A DNA stretch of 64,000 nt. It comes from Pirellula sp. (GTDB taxonomy: Bacteria; Planctomycetota; Planctomycetia; Pirellulales; PNKZ01). Location of the stretch: assembly GCA_013822735.1 (NCBI GenBank), contig PNKZ01000009.1, positions 148,723-212,722 on the forward strand, written 5' to 3'. A model generated the notes under the pieces. The model saw only the letters and a program-made list of their open reading frames with translations, did not search any database and was not told the DNA's origin. Below, in pieces: positions 15,921-25,119 of this stretch (its first letter is position 1; each line of letters begins with the position of its first letter). A program made the position numbers and the translations under genes.

Positions 15921-16310
15921 ATGCCTACTCCCATCGCCGTCGCCGTCTTGGAGCATCGCGGCAAGTTTCTCATCGGGCGCAGGCCTGAGGGTGTGGCGCT
16001 CGCCGGCTTGTGGGAGTTTCCCGGCGGCAAAGTGGAGGCCGGCGAAACTCCGGCCGAAGCCGCGCGGCGGGAGATGCGCGAAGAGACCGGGCTCGACGTG
16101 TTCGTCGGCGCGCCATATCCCGAGATCGTGCAGCAGTACGATCACGACCGCGTGCATCTGCATTTCTTCGCCTGCGCGCTCGTCGATGAACACGCGCCGA
16201 CGCCGGACGGCTATCGCTGGGTCGCTCCCGGAGAACTGTCGGCGTATGAATTTCCCCGCGCCAACGAGGGGTTGCTGGCGTTGCTGGCGACGCGCGGCGC
16301 GGCGGGCTGA
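15921..16310 (+). CDS. Nudix hydrolase, MutT-like
   Basis: The complete Nudix box is present: [18 protein letters not shown] followed by REETGLDV, with the Glu cluster that binds Mg2+. The protein is short (129 aa from 15921; an ATG at 15909 is equally possible) and begins with the MutT-like [20 protein letters not shown] and [10 protein letters not shown]. The latter is the segment that recognises the nucleobase in 8-oxo-dGTP diphosphatases and MutY-associated domains. A sanitising role on oxidised nucleotides is likely but not certain. The frame is open back to 15813, but that part lies in a palindromic repeat and is not credible protein. Confidence 0.85.
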   Translation: MPTPIAVAVLEHRGKFLIGRRPEGVALAGLWEFPGGKVEAGETPAEAARREMREETGLDVFVGAPYPEIVQQYDHDRVHLHFFACALVDEHAPTPDGYRWVAPGELSAYEFPRANEGLLALLATRGAAG

Positions 16311-16816
16311 AGCGTCGTAAGCGGAAAGCCGTAGTTACCGCAGAGAGTGGTAGCGATTGCGTTGCGCGTCCGGAAAATAGGCGGCGGGTTCTTCCGGTGA
16401 CAAGCACCGGGGCTAAATGACATCTCGTTCATCCGACGTCTTCCCGCCGCAATTGCCTCCTGTCTTTCCTTCAAATCGCTCTAGGTCGTTCGCGGCTTGT
16501 CGAGTATTTTTTGCAAGTCTTACATCGAGCGGCCGACCGCCGCGCGAAGGTGAGCGACTTGTCGAAAAGTTTTCGGCGAAGTCGGCGAGCGAGCGACCAC
16601 GCGTCGCAAGCTGCACAAACTCGCGTGCACGACGAAACTTCGTCGCGCCGCACGAGGCGGTTCGGAAAGCAGAAGGTCGCGCACGGCAGGAGAGTGGCCC
16701 TCAGGCCGGCGCGAAGTTTGCATCGAAATGGCGGCCGACCAAACGGCCCGGTGCGTCGCGAAGAATGGAATTCTTCTCGCCGTCGCCGAACGAAATCGCA
16801 CTGCGGAGAGTAGAGC
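16311..16816. other. Gene-free spacer of ~500 bp
   Basis: Several overlapping open frames exist on both strands but none has protein-like composition (they are Arg/Ser/Ala-rich shadows). A small CCGGTG-acaag-CACCGG hairpin followed by GGCTAA lies at 16394-16414, a member of the GCCCCGG palindrome family. The rest may be a long 5' leader of the downstream metallopeptidase gene; I see no defined promoter. Confidence 0.5.
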
Positions 16817-18121
16817 ATGGAAGCTCGTAAGTTGTGCGCGGCGCTGGTCGCCGTGCTGCCGGTGTTGCTGGGGGCCAGTTACCGTACGCAAAACTTCATC
16901 GTCAACGCGCCCAACGCGGCCGTGGCGAAAGACGTCGGCGATGCCGCCGAACGTTATCGCGAAGAACTCGCGACCGAATGGCTCGGCCGGCCGTTGCCGC
17001 CGTGGGGCCAGCCCTGCCCGATCACGGTGCAAGTCGGCCGCAACCTCGGGGCCGGCGGAGCGACGAGCTTCGTCTTCGATCGCGGCGAAGTCTTCGGTTG
17101 GACCATGACGATTCAAGGTTCGCACGAGCGGATCATCGACTCCGTGCTCCCGCACGAAGTGACGCATACGATCTTCGCCAGCCACTTTCGCCAGCCGGTT
17201 CCGCGCTGGGCCGACGAAGGGGCTTGCACCACGGTCGAGCACGTCAGCGAGCGCACCAAGCAGCAGCAGATGCTGATTCAGTTCCTCAAGACGGGCCGCG
17301 GGATCGCCTTCAGCTCGATGTTTGCCATGAAGGAATATCCGGCCGACGTCCTGCCGCTTTACGCGCAGGGGCACTCGCTGGCGACCTACTTCATCAGCCA
17401 AGGCGGGAAGGCGAAGTATCTGCAATTCCTGGCCGACGGCATGCAAGATGAAGATTGGACCGCGGCCGTGAGCAAACACTACGGCTATGCCGACCTAGCC
17501 CAACTGCAAAACACATGGCTCGATTGGGTGCGCTCCGGCAGCCGCCCGCTGCAACCTGCTCCGGCCGGCGATCCGGCGATCTTGCTGACCTCGGCGACCG
17601 CCGACGCCTCGGCGCCGGCACCGGGCTCGCTCGCCCCGGCCGCGCCGAACTTGCCGACGCCGCCGCTCAACGCGATGGCGAGCAACTCGGCCCCGAACAA
17701 CGGCCCGGAATCGCAGGTCCCGCTCTTCCAATGGACCAATTCGGCCGAGGGACGTAAGCGCTCGCGACCGACGCCGAACCTTGTACACCACGCGGCGCCC
17801 AACGGCGCCATGGCCGCCGGAACGATGGTGCCGGTGCAACTCGGCCCAACGTCGGCAGGCGCGCCGCCGGCAGGCACGGTACCGAACAACGGCGCTCCGC
17901 CGGTCGATCCGTTCGCGGCTGCGTCGCAAAGCGCCTCAACAGGTACGGCGCACTCGGCTCTCTCGAGCGGCGTGCACAGTGCGACATCGCAGAGCGGCCC
18001 TGTGCAAACGAGCGCCAGCCGCCCGCAACCGCCGCAAACGCCGGGTCAGATCGTGCTCGAATGGTCGAAGCCGGCCGAACCGCCGATCGTCGGATATTCG
18101 TCGGCACCGCTGAGGCGGTAG
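16817..18121 (+). CDS. Secreted zinc metallopeptidase-like protein (HEXXH) with Pro/Ala-rich tail
   Basis: The ATG has GGAGAG seven bases upstream. A short hydrophobic N-terminus (residues ~5-20) could be a signal peptide. Near residue 113 the sequence LPHEVTHTIFASHF contains HEVTH, a gluzincin HEXXH motif. It is followed by RWADEGACTTVEH, where the Glu of W-A-D-E-G is a plausible third zinc ligand, as in peptidase MA-like proteins. Residues ~190-240 (GHSLATYFISQGGKAKYLQFL) are the helical C-lobe typical of that family. From ~245 to 434 the chain is Pro/Ala/Thr/Ser-rich and disordered, perhaps a cell-surface spacer. The substrate is unknown. Confidence 0.75.
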   Translation: MEARKLCAALVAVLPVLLGASYRTQNFIVNAPNAAVAKDVGDAAERYREELATEWLGRPLPPWGQPCPITVQVGRNLGAGGATSFVFDRGEVFGWTMTIQGSHERIIDSVLPHEVTHTIFASHFRQPVPRWADEGACTTVEHVSERTKQQQMLIQFLKTGRGIAFSSMFAMKEYPADVLPLYAQGHSLATYFISQGGKAKYLQFLADGMQDEDWTAAVSKHYGYADLAQLQNTWLDWVRSGSRPLQPAPAGDPAILLTSATADASAPAPGSLAPAAPNLPTPPLNAMASNSAPNNGPESQVPLFQWTNSAEGRKRSRPTPNLVHHAAPNGAMAAGTMVPVQLGPTSAGAPPAGTVPNNGAPPVDPFAAASQSASTGTAHSALSSGVHSATSQSGPVQTSASRPQPPQTPGQIVLEWSKPAEPPIVGYSSAPLRR

Positions 18122-18123
18122 AC

Positions 18124-18215
18124 GACGAATGCCGAATGCTGAATAACTGAATGCTGAACCGCAGACGCAGATTTCGTCCGCTATTCAGCATTCAGCACTC
18201 AGTCATTCAGCATTT
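18124..18215. repeat. Inverted AT-rich heptamer repeats (GAATGCT / ATTCAGC)
   Basis: GAATGCC, GAATGCT, GAATAAC, TGAATGC units at about 18126-18160 are mirrored by ATTCAGC, ATTCAGC, ACTCAGT, CATTCAG at 18183-18212. The arms pair across ~25 bases. They lie in the convergent spacer between the metallopeptidase and cdsA genes, where they could serve as a two-way terminator. Confidence 0.75.
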
Positions 18216-18222
18216 GTCCCCA

Positions 18223-19173
18223 CTACGTCAAACCTTGGGTAACCAAGTACTTCGTCGCGTGGTAAAACACCGGCGCGGCGAAGCAAATCGAGTCGATTCG
18301 GTCGAGTACGCCGGAGTGGCCGACTAAGAGCGTGCCGTAATCCTTCACGCCGCGATCGCGTTTGATGGCCGACATTGTGAGGCCGCCGCAGTAGCCCATC
18401 GCGGAAATGAGCGCCGCCATCATCGCGGCTTGAGGCGCACGGAAAGGGCTGGCCCAATATAGAGCCATGCCTGCGAGACTCGCGCAGCCGAGCCCGCCGA
18501 GAAAGCCTTCCCAGGTCTTGTTCTGGCTGATGGCCGGCGCGATGAGATGCTTGCCCAAGAGCTTTTCGCACGCGTAGTGAAACGCGTCGGACAGGGCCAC
18601 GATAATAAAGAAGAACAGCAACAGCCGAACCGGCTGGGCATCCTTGAGCGGAATGCTTTGCAGGGCCGGGGCGTAGCTGAGGCAATAGACGCAAATCATC
18701 AAGCCGGTTTGAATCGTCGTGCAGCGCTCGAGGTAGCGTTTGAAGTCGCCGGCCAGCGCGATGCGCGCCGGGATAAAGAGAAACGCGTACACCGGAATAA
18801 GGATGCTGTAGACCTCGTACTGGCCGGTCGCCACGAGATAAAACTGCAGCGGGGTGAAGACGAAGAAGACCCAGAACAGCGTGCGATGGTCGGCGATGCG
18901 CGTGGGCGTGAGCGTGATAAATTCGCGCAAGGCCCAAAACGATAGGCCGCCGAACAGCGCGACGGTGACGCTCGGCCCGAGCAAGAAGCCGACGGCCAAC
19001 ATGGCCGTGAGCATCCACCACGAGCGGACTCGCAAGTTGAACTGCTCGACCACCGCCGGGTTGACGCCGAGTTCGGTCTGGCGGCGCAGCATCTGCCCGA
19101 CCACGGTCGCCGCGGTAAGCACCATCAGCAACGTCGTGAAGATCCAGAACGTCGGTAAGTCGAAGGAGTCCAT
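18223..19173 (-). CDS. cdsA: Phosphatidate cytidylyltransferase, CdsA
   Basis: CdsA makes CDP-diacylglycerol from CTP and phosphatidic acid at the inner membrane, the branch point of phospholipid synthesis. The 316-aa protein has about eight hydrophobic helices. The CDP-DAG synthase signature is near the C-terminus: SAIKRDRGVKDYG, then GHSGVLDRIDS, with the conserved K-R-D, K-D-x-G and H-x-G-x-L-D-R-x-D residues. The middle holds SDAFHYACEKLLGKH and SQNKTWEGFLGG, the usual conserved loops. The next gene upstream on the same strand is plsC, which supplies its substrate; the two are separated by a ~100-bp repeat-containing gap. Confidence 0.93.
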   Translation of the reverse strand: MDSFDLPTFWIFTTLLMVLTAATVVGQMLRRQTELGVNPAVVEQFNLRVRSWWMLTAMLAVGFLLGPSVTVALFGGLSFWALREFITLTPTRIADHRTLFWVFFVFTPLQFYLVATGQYEVYSILIPVYAFLFIPARIALAGDFKRYLERCTTIQTGLMICVYCLSYAPALQSIPLKDAQPVRLLLFFFIIVALSDAFHYACEKLLGKHLIAPAISQNKTWEGFLGGLGCASLAGMALYWASPFRAPQAAMMAALISAMGYCGGLTMSAIKRDRGVKDYGTLLVGHSGVLDRIDSICFAAPVFYHATKYLVTQGLT

Positions 19174-19179
19174 GAAAAC

Positions 19180-19256
19180 AGGCGTTAGGCGCTAAGCGCT
19201 AGGTAAAACAAGTTAGTCATCATCTTACTGAGCCCCGGTGCTTGTCACCGGGCGCC
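19180..19256. repeat. CTAG/GTTAG heptamers and GCCCCGG hairpin
   Basis: The cdsA-plsC gap contains GCGTTAG, GCGCTAA, GCGCTAG heptamers (19181-19203) and the palindrome GCCCCGGTG-cttgt-CACCGGGC (19232-19253). The latter belongs to the dispersed family seen at 10932, 11032, 16394 and 27771. Confidence 0.7.
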
Positions 19257-19272
19257 ATCGTAAACAAACACG

Positions 19273-19911
19273 TCACACATCTTTCAACTTTCGCACGGCC
19301 TCGCGGGCCTTCTTTAAAAACTCCACCTTCGGTTCGCCGGCCTCGAGCCAAATCGGCGGGCCGAACGTCACGCAACTCAAGAGCGGCACCGGTAGGAACT
19401 CGCCGCGCGGCAGTACCCGGTTCAGATTATCAATATGAACCGGCACTAGTTCTAGGTCCGGTCGCTTCTTTGCCAAGTAGTAAAGCCCGCTTTTAAACTC
19501 GTCGATTTCCGAGCCCGTGTTTCGATGCCCTTCGGGAAACACGATAATCGAATACCGATCGCCGATTTCGCGCAGCATTAAATCGACGGGACTTTGATGC
19601 ACCTTGATGTTCTGGCGGTCGATGAGCATCGCGCCGAACACGTGTTTCGCCAAGTACGGCTTCAGGCGACCGCGCTCCCAATAATCGCGGGCCGCCACGG
19701 GGCGCGTCAGCATCCGCACGTCGTGAGGCAGCAGCGACCAGATCACCAGAGCGTCGAGGTGGCTCGTGTGATTCGCGAAGTAAATCCGCTGGTTGGTGTC
19801 GGGCTGGCAGTTGATATACCGCACGCTCGCGCCGGAAATAAAGCGCGCGAACCCGACGAGCAACGCCCTCGAGACGGCCTCCATGGTTTTACTGGTGATC
19901 GCTTCGAGCAT
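19273..19911 (-). CDS. plsC: 1-acyl-sn-glycerol-3-phosphate acyltransferase, PlsC
   Basis: The enzyme acylates lysophosphatidic acid to phosphatidic acid. The 212-aa protein shows the acyltransferase motifs in order: NHTSHLDALVIW (the catalytic H-x4-D motif, ~residue 48), then MLIDRQN, then FPEGHRNTG (the glycerol-phosphate-binding F-P-E-G motif), and VPVHIDN. The length is normal for PlsC. The N-terminal ~30 residues are moderately hydrophobic, consistent with membrane association. It is followed on the same strand by cdsA, giving two successive steps of phospholipid synthesis. Confidence 0.92.
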   Translation of the reverse strand: MLEAITSKTMEAVSRALLVGFARFISGASVRYINCQPDTNQRIYFANHTSHLDALVIWSLLPHDVRMLTRPVAARDYWERGRLKPYLAKHVFGAMLIDRQNIKVHQSPVDLMLREIGDRYSIIVFPEGHRNTGSEIDEFKSGLYYLAKKRPDLELVPVHIDNLNRVLPRGEFLPVPLLSCVTFGPPIWLEAGEPKVEFLKKAREAVRKLKDV

Positions 19912-20174
19912 GAACGGTCGGTGCGGGAGGCGAAAACGTGGTCGGCGGAGTCAGGTTGTTTTTGGAGTCGCAGTAGTTGCCGAGACTCCCGCACCTTCAA
20001 ACTTGCCATGCTATCCTGCCGCCCGACCGACCGCCAAGGGCGACGGCCGGGAATCCGTCGAACCGGCGAAATTGCGGAGAAAAGAAGCGCCCTAACGACC
20101 GTTTGCGCGGCATTTCCGCGGCCTGCTCGTTCCGTAGGAAGCGATTGTGCCGTCGCGCCGCGGCACACCGTGCG

Positions 20175-20867
20175 CTAGACAAGCCCTTCGCCGAAGCCGC
20201 GCTTCGGCGCTTCGCCCGGCGTGCGCGAGGCGGGCGCATGCGGATTCGTATGCGGCGCGGGAAGGTCCGGCGCGGCGGGTTCGACTTTGCTTTGCTCCGC
20301 CGGCTTCGATTCCGAGGTCGGTGAACTTTGCGCGGCGGCCGGCGGCGGCGAATGCGGCGGCGAAACAGGCGGCATCTTTCGAATGTGCCCTTCGCGCTCG
20401 CCGTGGCCGCGACCATGGTCACCATGGTGTTTGCGGCGCGGCATCGGCGCCACATCGTCGTCGAAATCGTCGTAGCTGGAAACGTAGCCCGGCAGCTTCG
20501 CGCGCTCCTGCTCGTGCTGAAACGCCTCTATGACTTTTTGCTGAATCATATCGCGACAAGCCTGATTGATCGGATGCGCGATATCGGCGTAGAGCTTCGC
20601 ACGGCCGTCGTCCTCGCGAATCGATTCGCCGCGCAACCGCGCTCCGCATTGGTTGCAGTAGCCGGCTTTGAGATGATTCTTCGAGCCGCATTGATGGCAA
20701 TGCGCGGTCAGCCGCCGGCTCGGCATGGCTACGAACGAACCATTCGCGCCGCCGATGATCTTCAGATCGCGAATGACGAAGCAATGATCGAACGTGATGG
20801 AGCAGAAGGCTTGCAGGCGCTCGCCCGACTCCTCCATCAACTTGATGCGCACCTCGGTGATTTCCAT
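20175..20867 (-). CDS. spoVG: SpoVG-family protein with inserted zinc ribbon
   Basis: Residues 1-50 match SpoVG ([10 protein letters not shown] ... [20 protein letters not shown] ... FVAMPSRR). The second half of the SpoVG core, [25 protein letters not shown], occurs only at residues ~93-117. Between them sits a four-cysteine zinc ribbon (CHQC at 57-60, CNQC at 71-74) absent from ordinary ~95-aa SpoVG. A disordered His/Pro/Ser-rich tail takes the protein to 230 aa. SpoVG is a site-specific DNA/RNA-binding regulator in Firmicutes; the ribbon suggests altered nucleic-acid recognition. It lies 74 bp downstream of ispE on the same strand, close to the ispE...spoVG order of Bacillus. The genetic role here is unknown. 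Confidence 0.88.
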   Translation of the reverse strand: MEITEVRIKLMEESGERLQAFCSITFDHCFVIRDLKIIGGANGSFVAMPSRRLTAHCHQCGSKNHLKAGYCNQCGARLRGESIREDDGRAKLYADIAHPINQACRDMIQQKVIEAFQHEQERAKLPGYVSSYDDFDDDVAPMPRRKHHGDHGRGHGEREGHIRKMPPVSPPHSPPPAAAQSSPTSESKPAEQSKVEPAAPDLPAPHTNPHAPASRTPGEAPKRGFGEGLV

Positions 20868-20941
20868 GGCTGCTTCTCTCCCTAGCGTCGCCCCAATCTA
20901 TCGCTGCGTGATCCGTCGTAGTGCTGCTTCCTGCCAAACTT

Positions 20942-21862
20942 CTAATTCGGTGTCGTCATGAGTGCCATGGTTCGTCCGAGCCCGCGCCCGCGAAGCGTTG
21001 CCGCCATGCTGCGGGCATGCGTCGCCGACCGGCACAGGGCGAAGTAACTGGTGCCGCTGCCGCTCATCCGATGTCCCAAGCAGTCCAGTTGATGCAATTC
21101 GCGCGCCAGGCGGTTGATCCAGGGGGAGATGCCTTCCGCGGCGTCCTGCAATCGATTGTGAAACAATCGCCCCACTTCATCGCAATTCCCGCTCTGCCAA
21201 GCCTGGATCAGTTCGACGGCGCGCCGGGGCTTCTCCGAAGGCCGGCAAGCGCGATAAACGGCCGCGGTCGATAATCCCTCAGGTGGGGCAATCACTGCGA
21301 AGTGCAGGACGCCGCAGCCGGAAAGAGGTTCGACCTGTTCCCCTCGTCCGCGGCAAAGCGCCGGGCCGGGCGTGAAAAAATAGGGAATGTCGCTCCCGAG
21401 CGTCGCCGCGATTTCCGCCAGCCGGGTGCGCGACCAATCGAGCCGCCAAGCGATGTTCGCGGCCACGAGCGCCGCGGCGGCGTCGGTTGAGCCTCCCGCC
21501 ATGCCGGCAGCCATCGGAATGCGTTTCACGAGTCGCACGCGCGCCCCGTGCTCCACGCCTGCGGCCTCGCGCAACGCTTCCAAGGCCCGCACGACGATAT
21601 TCGCCGAACCGGTGGGGAGCGTGCGCTCGGCGGCCGCCGCGTGGCCTGCCGGCGGAAGCGAGTCGGCGCTTAGGTCGTTTTCCAGCGAGAATGCGCCGCC
21701 GGGGTCGTCGGCGAGCGTCAACGTGTCGTAGAGCGACACCCGCGTCATCACGGTTTCGATTTCGTGAAACCCGTCCGCGCGCTTGCCGAGCACTTCGAGA
21801 AAGAGGTTCAATTTCGCCGGAGCGAAGACCTCGACCATTTGCGGGCCGCGTCGTACGTGCAT
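20942..21862 (-). CDS. ispE: 4-diphosphocytidyl-2-C-methyl-D-erythritol kinase, IspE
   Basis: IspE phosphorylates CDP-methylerythritol in the MEP pathway of isoprenoid synthesis. The sequence has VEVFAPAKLNLFLEVLGKR at the N-terminus, the GHMP-kinase ATP loop PMAAGMAGGSTDAAAAL (~residue 113), and a late RMSGSGTSYFALC motif, all in family order. The chosen start (MHVRRGPQ, 306 aa) is one of several; an ATG eight codons later (21838) is also possible, while the frame extending to 21943 adds an unconserved leader. spoVG follows 74 bp downstream on the same strand, so the two are probably co-transcribed. Confidence 0.92.
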   Translation of the reverse strand: MHVRRGPQMVEVFAPAKLNLFLEVLGKRADGFHEIETVMTRVSLYDTLTLADDPGGAFSLENDLSADSLPPAGHAAAAERTLPTGSANIVVRALEALREAAGVEHGARVRLVKRIPMAAGMAGGSTDAAAALVAANIAWRLDWSRTRLAEIAATLGSDIPYFFTPGPALCRGRGEQVEPLSGCGVLHFAVIAPPEGLSTAAVYRACRPSEKPRRAVELIQAWQSGNCDEVGRLFHNRLQDAAEGISPWINRLARELHQLDCLGHRMSGSGTSYFALCRSATHARSMAATLRGRGLGRTMALMTTPN

Positions 21863-22035
21863 GGCCGACGGTTCTCGTTCAAGACGGCGACTCTGCGTTG
21901 CTTCACCACCACGTATCGTATCGGTGCAAAAATCGAGGGTCAACCTGAGTCTTGGCCGGCCCTAGATTCACGTTGCTTTGGGTAGTGTGGGCTTTGGGTA
22001 GTGTGGCGAATGCAACGAAGCCCGCCCGCCGCTTT

Positions 22036-23318
22036 CTATACGATGCGTTCTAAAATCAACGGATGCGCCTGCGGAGATGCGTCAGAAATCTTGATTGCCT
22101 TTCGCACGACGGCCGCGGCGGTATGTGCGGCAGATCCTGGTTGCGCAAACAGGCGCAGGATCGGCTCGCCCGCGTCGACCTTCTGCCCCAGCCGTGCGAG
22201 TATTTCAAAACCGACAGCCGGATCGATTTTGTCGCTGAGCACTTTCCGACCGCCGCCGAGTTCGATCACTGCCCAACCCAGCGCTTCGGTATCGATGGCC
22301 GCGATATAGCCGGCATGCGCGGCCGAGACCAGGACTTCGCCGGCCCGAGCGCGCGGGACGTCGAGATCCCCTCCTTGCGCCTCCACCATCTCGCGAAACT
22401 TCGCCAAGGCCCGGCCGTCGGCCACCAGCGCGCGTTGCTCGGCGAGGGCGGCTTCGCGCGTTGCGAAAGTTCCCGCGGCCGTGAGCAATTCGGCGCCGAG
22501 TTCCAACGTGAGCTCGACCAAGTCGGCAGGGCCTGCGCCTTGCAACACTTCGATCGATTCGTCGACCTCCACGCCGTTGCCCGCCATCCGTCCGAGCGGT
22601 TGGTTCATATCGGTCAGCAGCGCCGTGGTCTTCACTCCCATGCGCTTGCCGACGGCGACCATCGACTGCGCCAGACGTCGGGCGTCGTCGACCGTTTTCA
22701 TGAACGCGCCGCTGCCGAACTTGACGTCGAGTACCAGGGCGTCGAGTCCTTCGGCCAACTTCTTGCTCATGATGCTGGCGGTAATCAAAGGAATCGAGGC
22801 GACCGTGGCGGTTACGTCGCGCAGGGCGTAAAGTTTTCGATCGGCCGGCACGAGATCGGCCGTGGCCCCCGTGATCACGCAGCCGACGCTCGATGCCACG
22901 GCGCGGATTTCGTCGAGCGAAAGATTGGTGCGAAAGCCCGGGATGGCTTCGAGCTTATCGAGCGTTCCCCCCGTCGCCCCCAGACCTCGGCCGGAAATCA
23001 TCGGCACGGTGAGATCGCAGCAAGCCAAGAGCGGCGCGAGGATGAGCGAGGTCTTGTCGCCGATACCGCCGGTCGAGTGTTTGTCGACGACCTGCAGACC
23101 CTGCGGCCACGCAAGCGTTGCACCGCTCGCAAGCATCGCTTCGGTAAGCACGGCCGTTTCTTCGTCGGTCATCCCGCGCAGATACACGGCCATGGCCAGG
23201 CGGCCATCTGATAGTCGGGCACCGCGCCGGCGGCGTAGCCTTCGACGAGGCGTTGCAATTCGGCCGGCGAGAGCGTATCGCCGTCGCGCTTCTTCGCGAT
23301 GATCTGCGCGGGGTTCAT
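22036..23318 (-). CDS. Pyrimidine-nucleoside/thymidine phosphorylase with N-terminal frameshift
   Basis: From 23193 downward the frame encodes most of a nucleoside phosphorylase. It has [19 protein letters not shown], the family signature [43 protein letters not shown] and the C-terminal PYNP domain. The family's N-terminus is found just upstream in another frame, from an ATG at 23318. It runs [20 protein letters not shown] and continues to VPDYQMAAW at 23196. Only two bases (23195-23194) separate that Trp codon from MAVYLRG, where three are expected. A one-base loss therefore breaks the gene, and the upstream frame would stop about nine codons later. It is either an inactivating mutation, a sequence error, or a programmed shift. 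The intact enzyme would cleave thymidine or uridine with phosphate. Confidence 0.88.
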
Positions 23319-23359
23319 GCGTGCGAGGATTCGTTCGGGTGCGAAGACTTCAACAACAC

Positions 23360-23389
23360 AAGCCCTCGGCGACGGTGCGCCGAGGGCTT
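23360..23389 (-). terminator. Hairpin terminator of the Cys-rich protein gene
   Basis: A perfect 12-bp stem AAGCCCTCGGCG / CGCCGAGGGCTT encloses six bases. It lies 50 bp beyond the stop of the minus-strand gene at 23439 and before the phosphorylase start. On the minus strand it is followed by GTGTTGTTG, only moderately T-rich. Confidence 0.7.
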
Positions 23390-23438
23390 GCAGTGTAGTC
23401 TAGCGGATCGCAAGGCCTGAATCGTTAGCGAAGGGCCG

Positions 23439-24587
23439 TTACCGGTTCGGCACGTATTCGACGGCCGGGTTCGGCATCGGCACCGGCACGGAACCCTGCG
23501 GGATCGGACCTTGCGGCATCATGCCCTGCGGCATGGCGCCTTGAGGCATCATCCCTTGCGGAACGCCGTCTTGGCCCGGCACATATTGCGGCATGCCCGG
23601 GTAGTTGGGAACCGGCGTCGGTACCACGTACTCTTGAGTGGTCGTGCCGTTGGCCTTCGCCGCCGCGGCGGCCTTTGCATCGGCTTCGGCTCGAGCCTTG
23701 ACCGTCGCGGCATCCACGCCCAACTGTTGATACACGTTTTGGAACATCGTGTTATCGTACGGGTTCCGCGGATCGCCGTTCCAACGCGTTGCCAACTCTT
23801 GTTGCGAGAAGACGTGCATCACGTGGTACGGACGGAAGTAGTAGTAGCCGTGCGTCGTGCCGAAGTGCGGCATGTGTTGCACGAGGTCGCCGGTCGATCG
23901 CAGCAAGCAGTGGTTGCCGAGTCCGCAGCAGCACTGGCCGATGCAACCGCAGGCGCTGCTCAAGCAGCAGCAGCCGATGCCGCAGGGAATGCCGCACGGG
24001 ATACCGCAGTGGCCGGTGTTGCAGGCGCCGCCGTTGTTGCAGCACTCGCCGCCGCCGCCGGAGAATCCGCCCGGCTGGCCTCCGTAGCTGCTCATGTTCG
24101 GATCAGCTTGCGGAGCCGGAGTTCCCTGCATGCCGCCGGGAGCCGAGGCGCCGTAAGCCGCGCCGTTCGATTGATCCCAGGGCAACGAGTTGACGCTCGA
24201 GTTCCAGTATTGCTGCGGGGCCGCTGCGGGAACGCTCGGACGCGCCCCGCCACCGCTCACTCCCGCCGCCGGAGCCGGAGTCGGTTGCGTGCGACTGGCC
24301 ATGAGCACGCGTTGCGTCGCCGCCGACGGCGGATTGACGGGCTTGAAGCCCGACGACACCGGAGCGGCCGCGTAGGTCGTCGTGCCGGGGCGCATCGCCA
24401 CCGTAGCCGGTTGCACGCCGTAGCCGCGCTGGGCGGGAGCGTAGTGTGCTTGCGAAGCGTGAGCGTAACGGCCGGGCATCGCCGCGGTCGCCTGTTGCGC
24501 TTGCTGTTGATAGTATTGGGCCGTCGCGTCGCTCGCGAAACCGGCCGCGCAGACCACCAACGTCAGAGAGAAGAAAAACTTCCTCAC
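23439..24587 (-). CDS. Secreted Cys-rich/Pro-Gln-Gly-repeat protein, 382 aa
   Basis: The GTG at 24587 is chosen because a strong ribosome-binding site precedes it and the first residues VRKFFFSLTLVVCAAGFASDATAQ form a signal peptide (cleavage near ATAQ). The frame is open 79 codons further upstream without protein-like content. Residues ~25-190 are Gln/Ala/Pro-rich and disordered. About residue 190-235 is a dense Cys block with ECCNNGG, CGIPCGIPCGIGCCC and CGCIGQCCCG. Then comes HATGYY/RPYHVMHVF-like aromatic sequence, and a tail of PQGMM/PQGAM-type pentapeptide repeats. It is a planctomycete-style envelope or extracellular protein; the Cys block may form disulfides or bind metal. I recognise no enzyme motif. 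Confidence 0.75.
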   Translation of the reverse strand: MRKFFFSLTLVVCAAGFASDATAQYYQQQAQQATAAMPGRYAHASQAHYAPAQRGYGVQPATVAMRPGTTTYAAAPVSSGFKPVNPPSAATQRVLMASRTQPTPAPAAGVSGGGARPSVPAAAPQQYWNSSVNSLPWDQSNGAAYGASAPGGMQGTPAPQADPNMSSYGGQPGGFSGGGGECCNNGGACNTGHCGIPCGIPCGIGCCCLSSACGCIGQCCCGLGNHCLLRSTGDLVQHMPHFGTTHGYYYFRPYHVMHVFSQQELATRWNGDPRNPYDNTMFQNVYQQLGVDAATVKARAEADAKAAAAAKANGTTTQEYVVPTPVPNYPGMPQYVPGQDGVPQGMMPQGAMPQGMMPQGPIPQGSVPVPMPNPAVEYVPNR

Positions 24588-24591
24588 CGGG

Positions 24592-24600
24592 ATCTCCTTT
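24592..24600 (-). promoter_or_regulatory. Strong Shine-Dalgarno fixing the GTG start at 24587
   Basis: On the minus strand AAAGGAGAT precedes the GTG by four to five bases after the GGAG core. Together with the signal peptide right after this GTG, it decides against the longer frame. Confidence 0.8.
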
Positions 24601-25119
24601 CCCACCACGCACAAGGCCGACGCCCGCGGCGTCGAACAGCTCGCATCCGTATCGTTCCGTCGGACAAAGTCGTGCCGCGCGTTATAGCGCGCTCGGGCAG
24701 GACTCCGTCTGCATCCTTCAATCGTCGTCGGGCTCCCGCAAAGTTCCCTGAATTGCACTGCCGGCGAATAACGCGCACGACCCGCGTAGCCGGCACGCCC
24801 CTCCTCTGCGACTTCCCTCGGCACGACCCGGCGCAGGTGATACGACCCGCCTTTTTGCTACGCCTTCCCGCCGCGTGGTGTTGCATGGGTTCATGATGCC
24901 TGAGGGCAACAGGCATGATGCCGAACGGCAACGCCGCCGCCGCGTCGCGAACTCCGTTCATCGCTCGCCCTGCCGCCGCGCAACTCGCCGAACGGCAACG
25001 ACTTCCGCGTATCACAGACCTTACCGCGCAGTCTCTGCGACCCCCCCGGCACCGGCTTTGCTTTTCACTTCGGTACGCTCGGGCAGGCCGCACCGAACGC
25101 ACCACCGGAAAAGTCCACC
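24601..25119. other. Divergent gene-free spacer of ~520 bp
   Basis: No credible gene on either strand; the open frames are Arg-rich shadows. The sequence CATGATGCC occurs twice (24892-24900, 24912-24920). Both flanking genes point outward, so promoters for the Cys-rich protein and for the sugar transferase should lie here, but I cannot place them with confidence. Confidence 0.5.

Noticed and set aside
23511..24896. A 461-aa plus-strand frame
   Set aside because: Antisense of the Cys-rich gene, His/Arg/Val-rich with no start signal.
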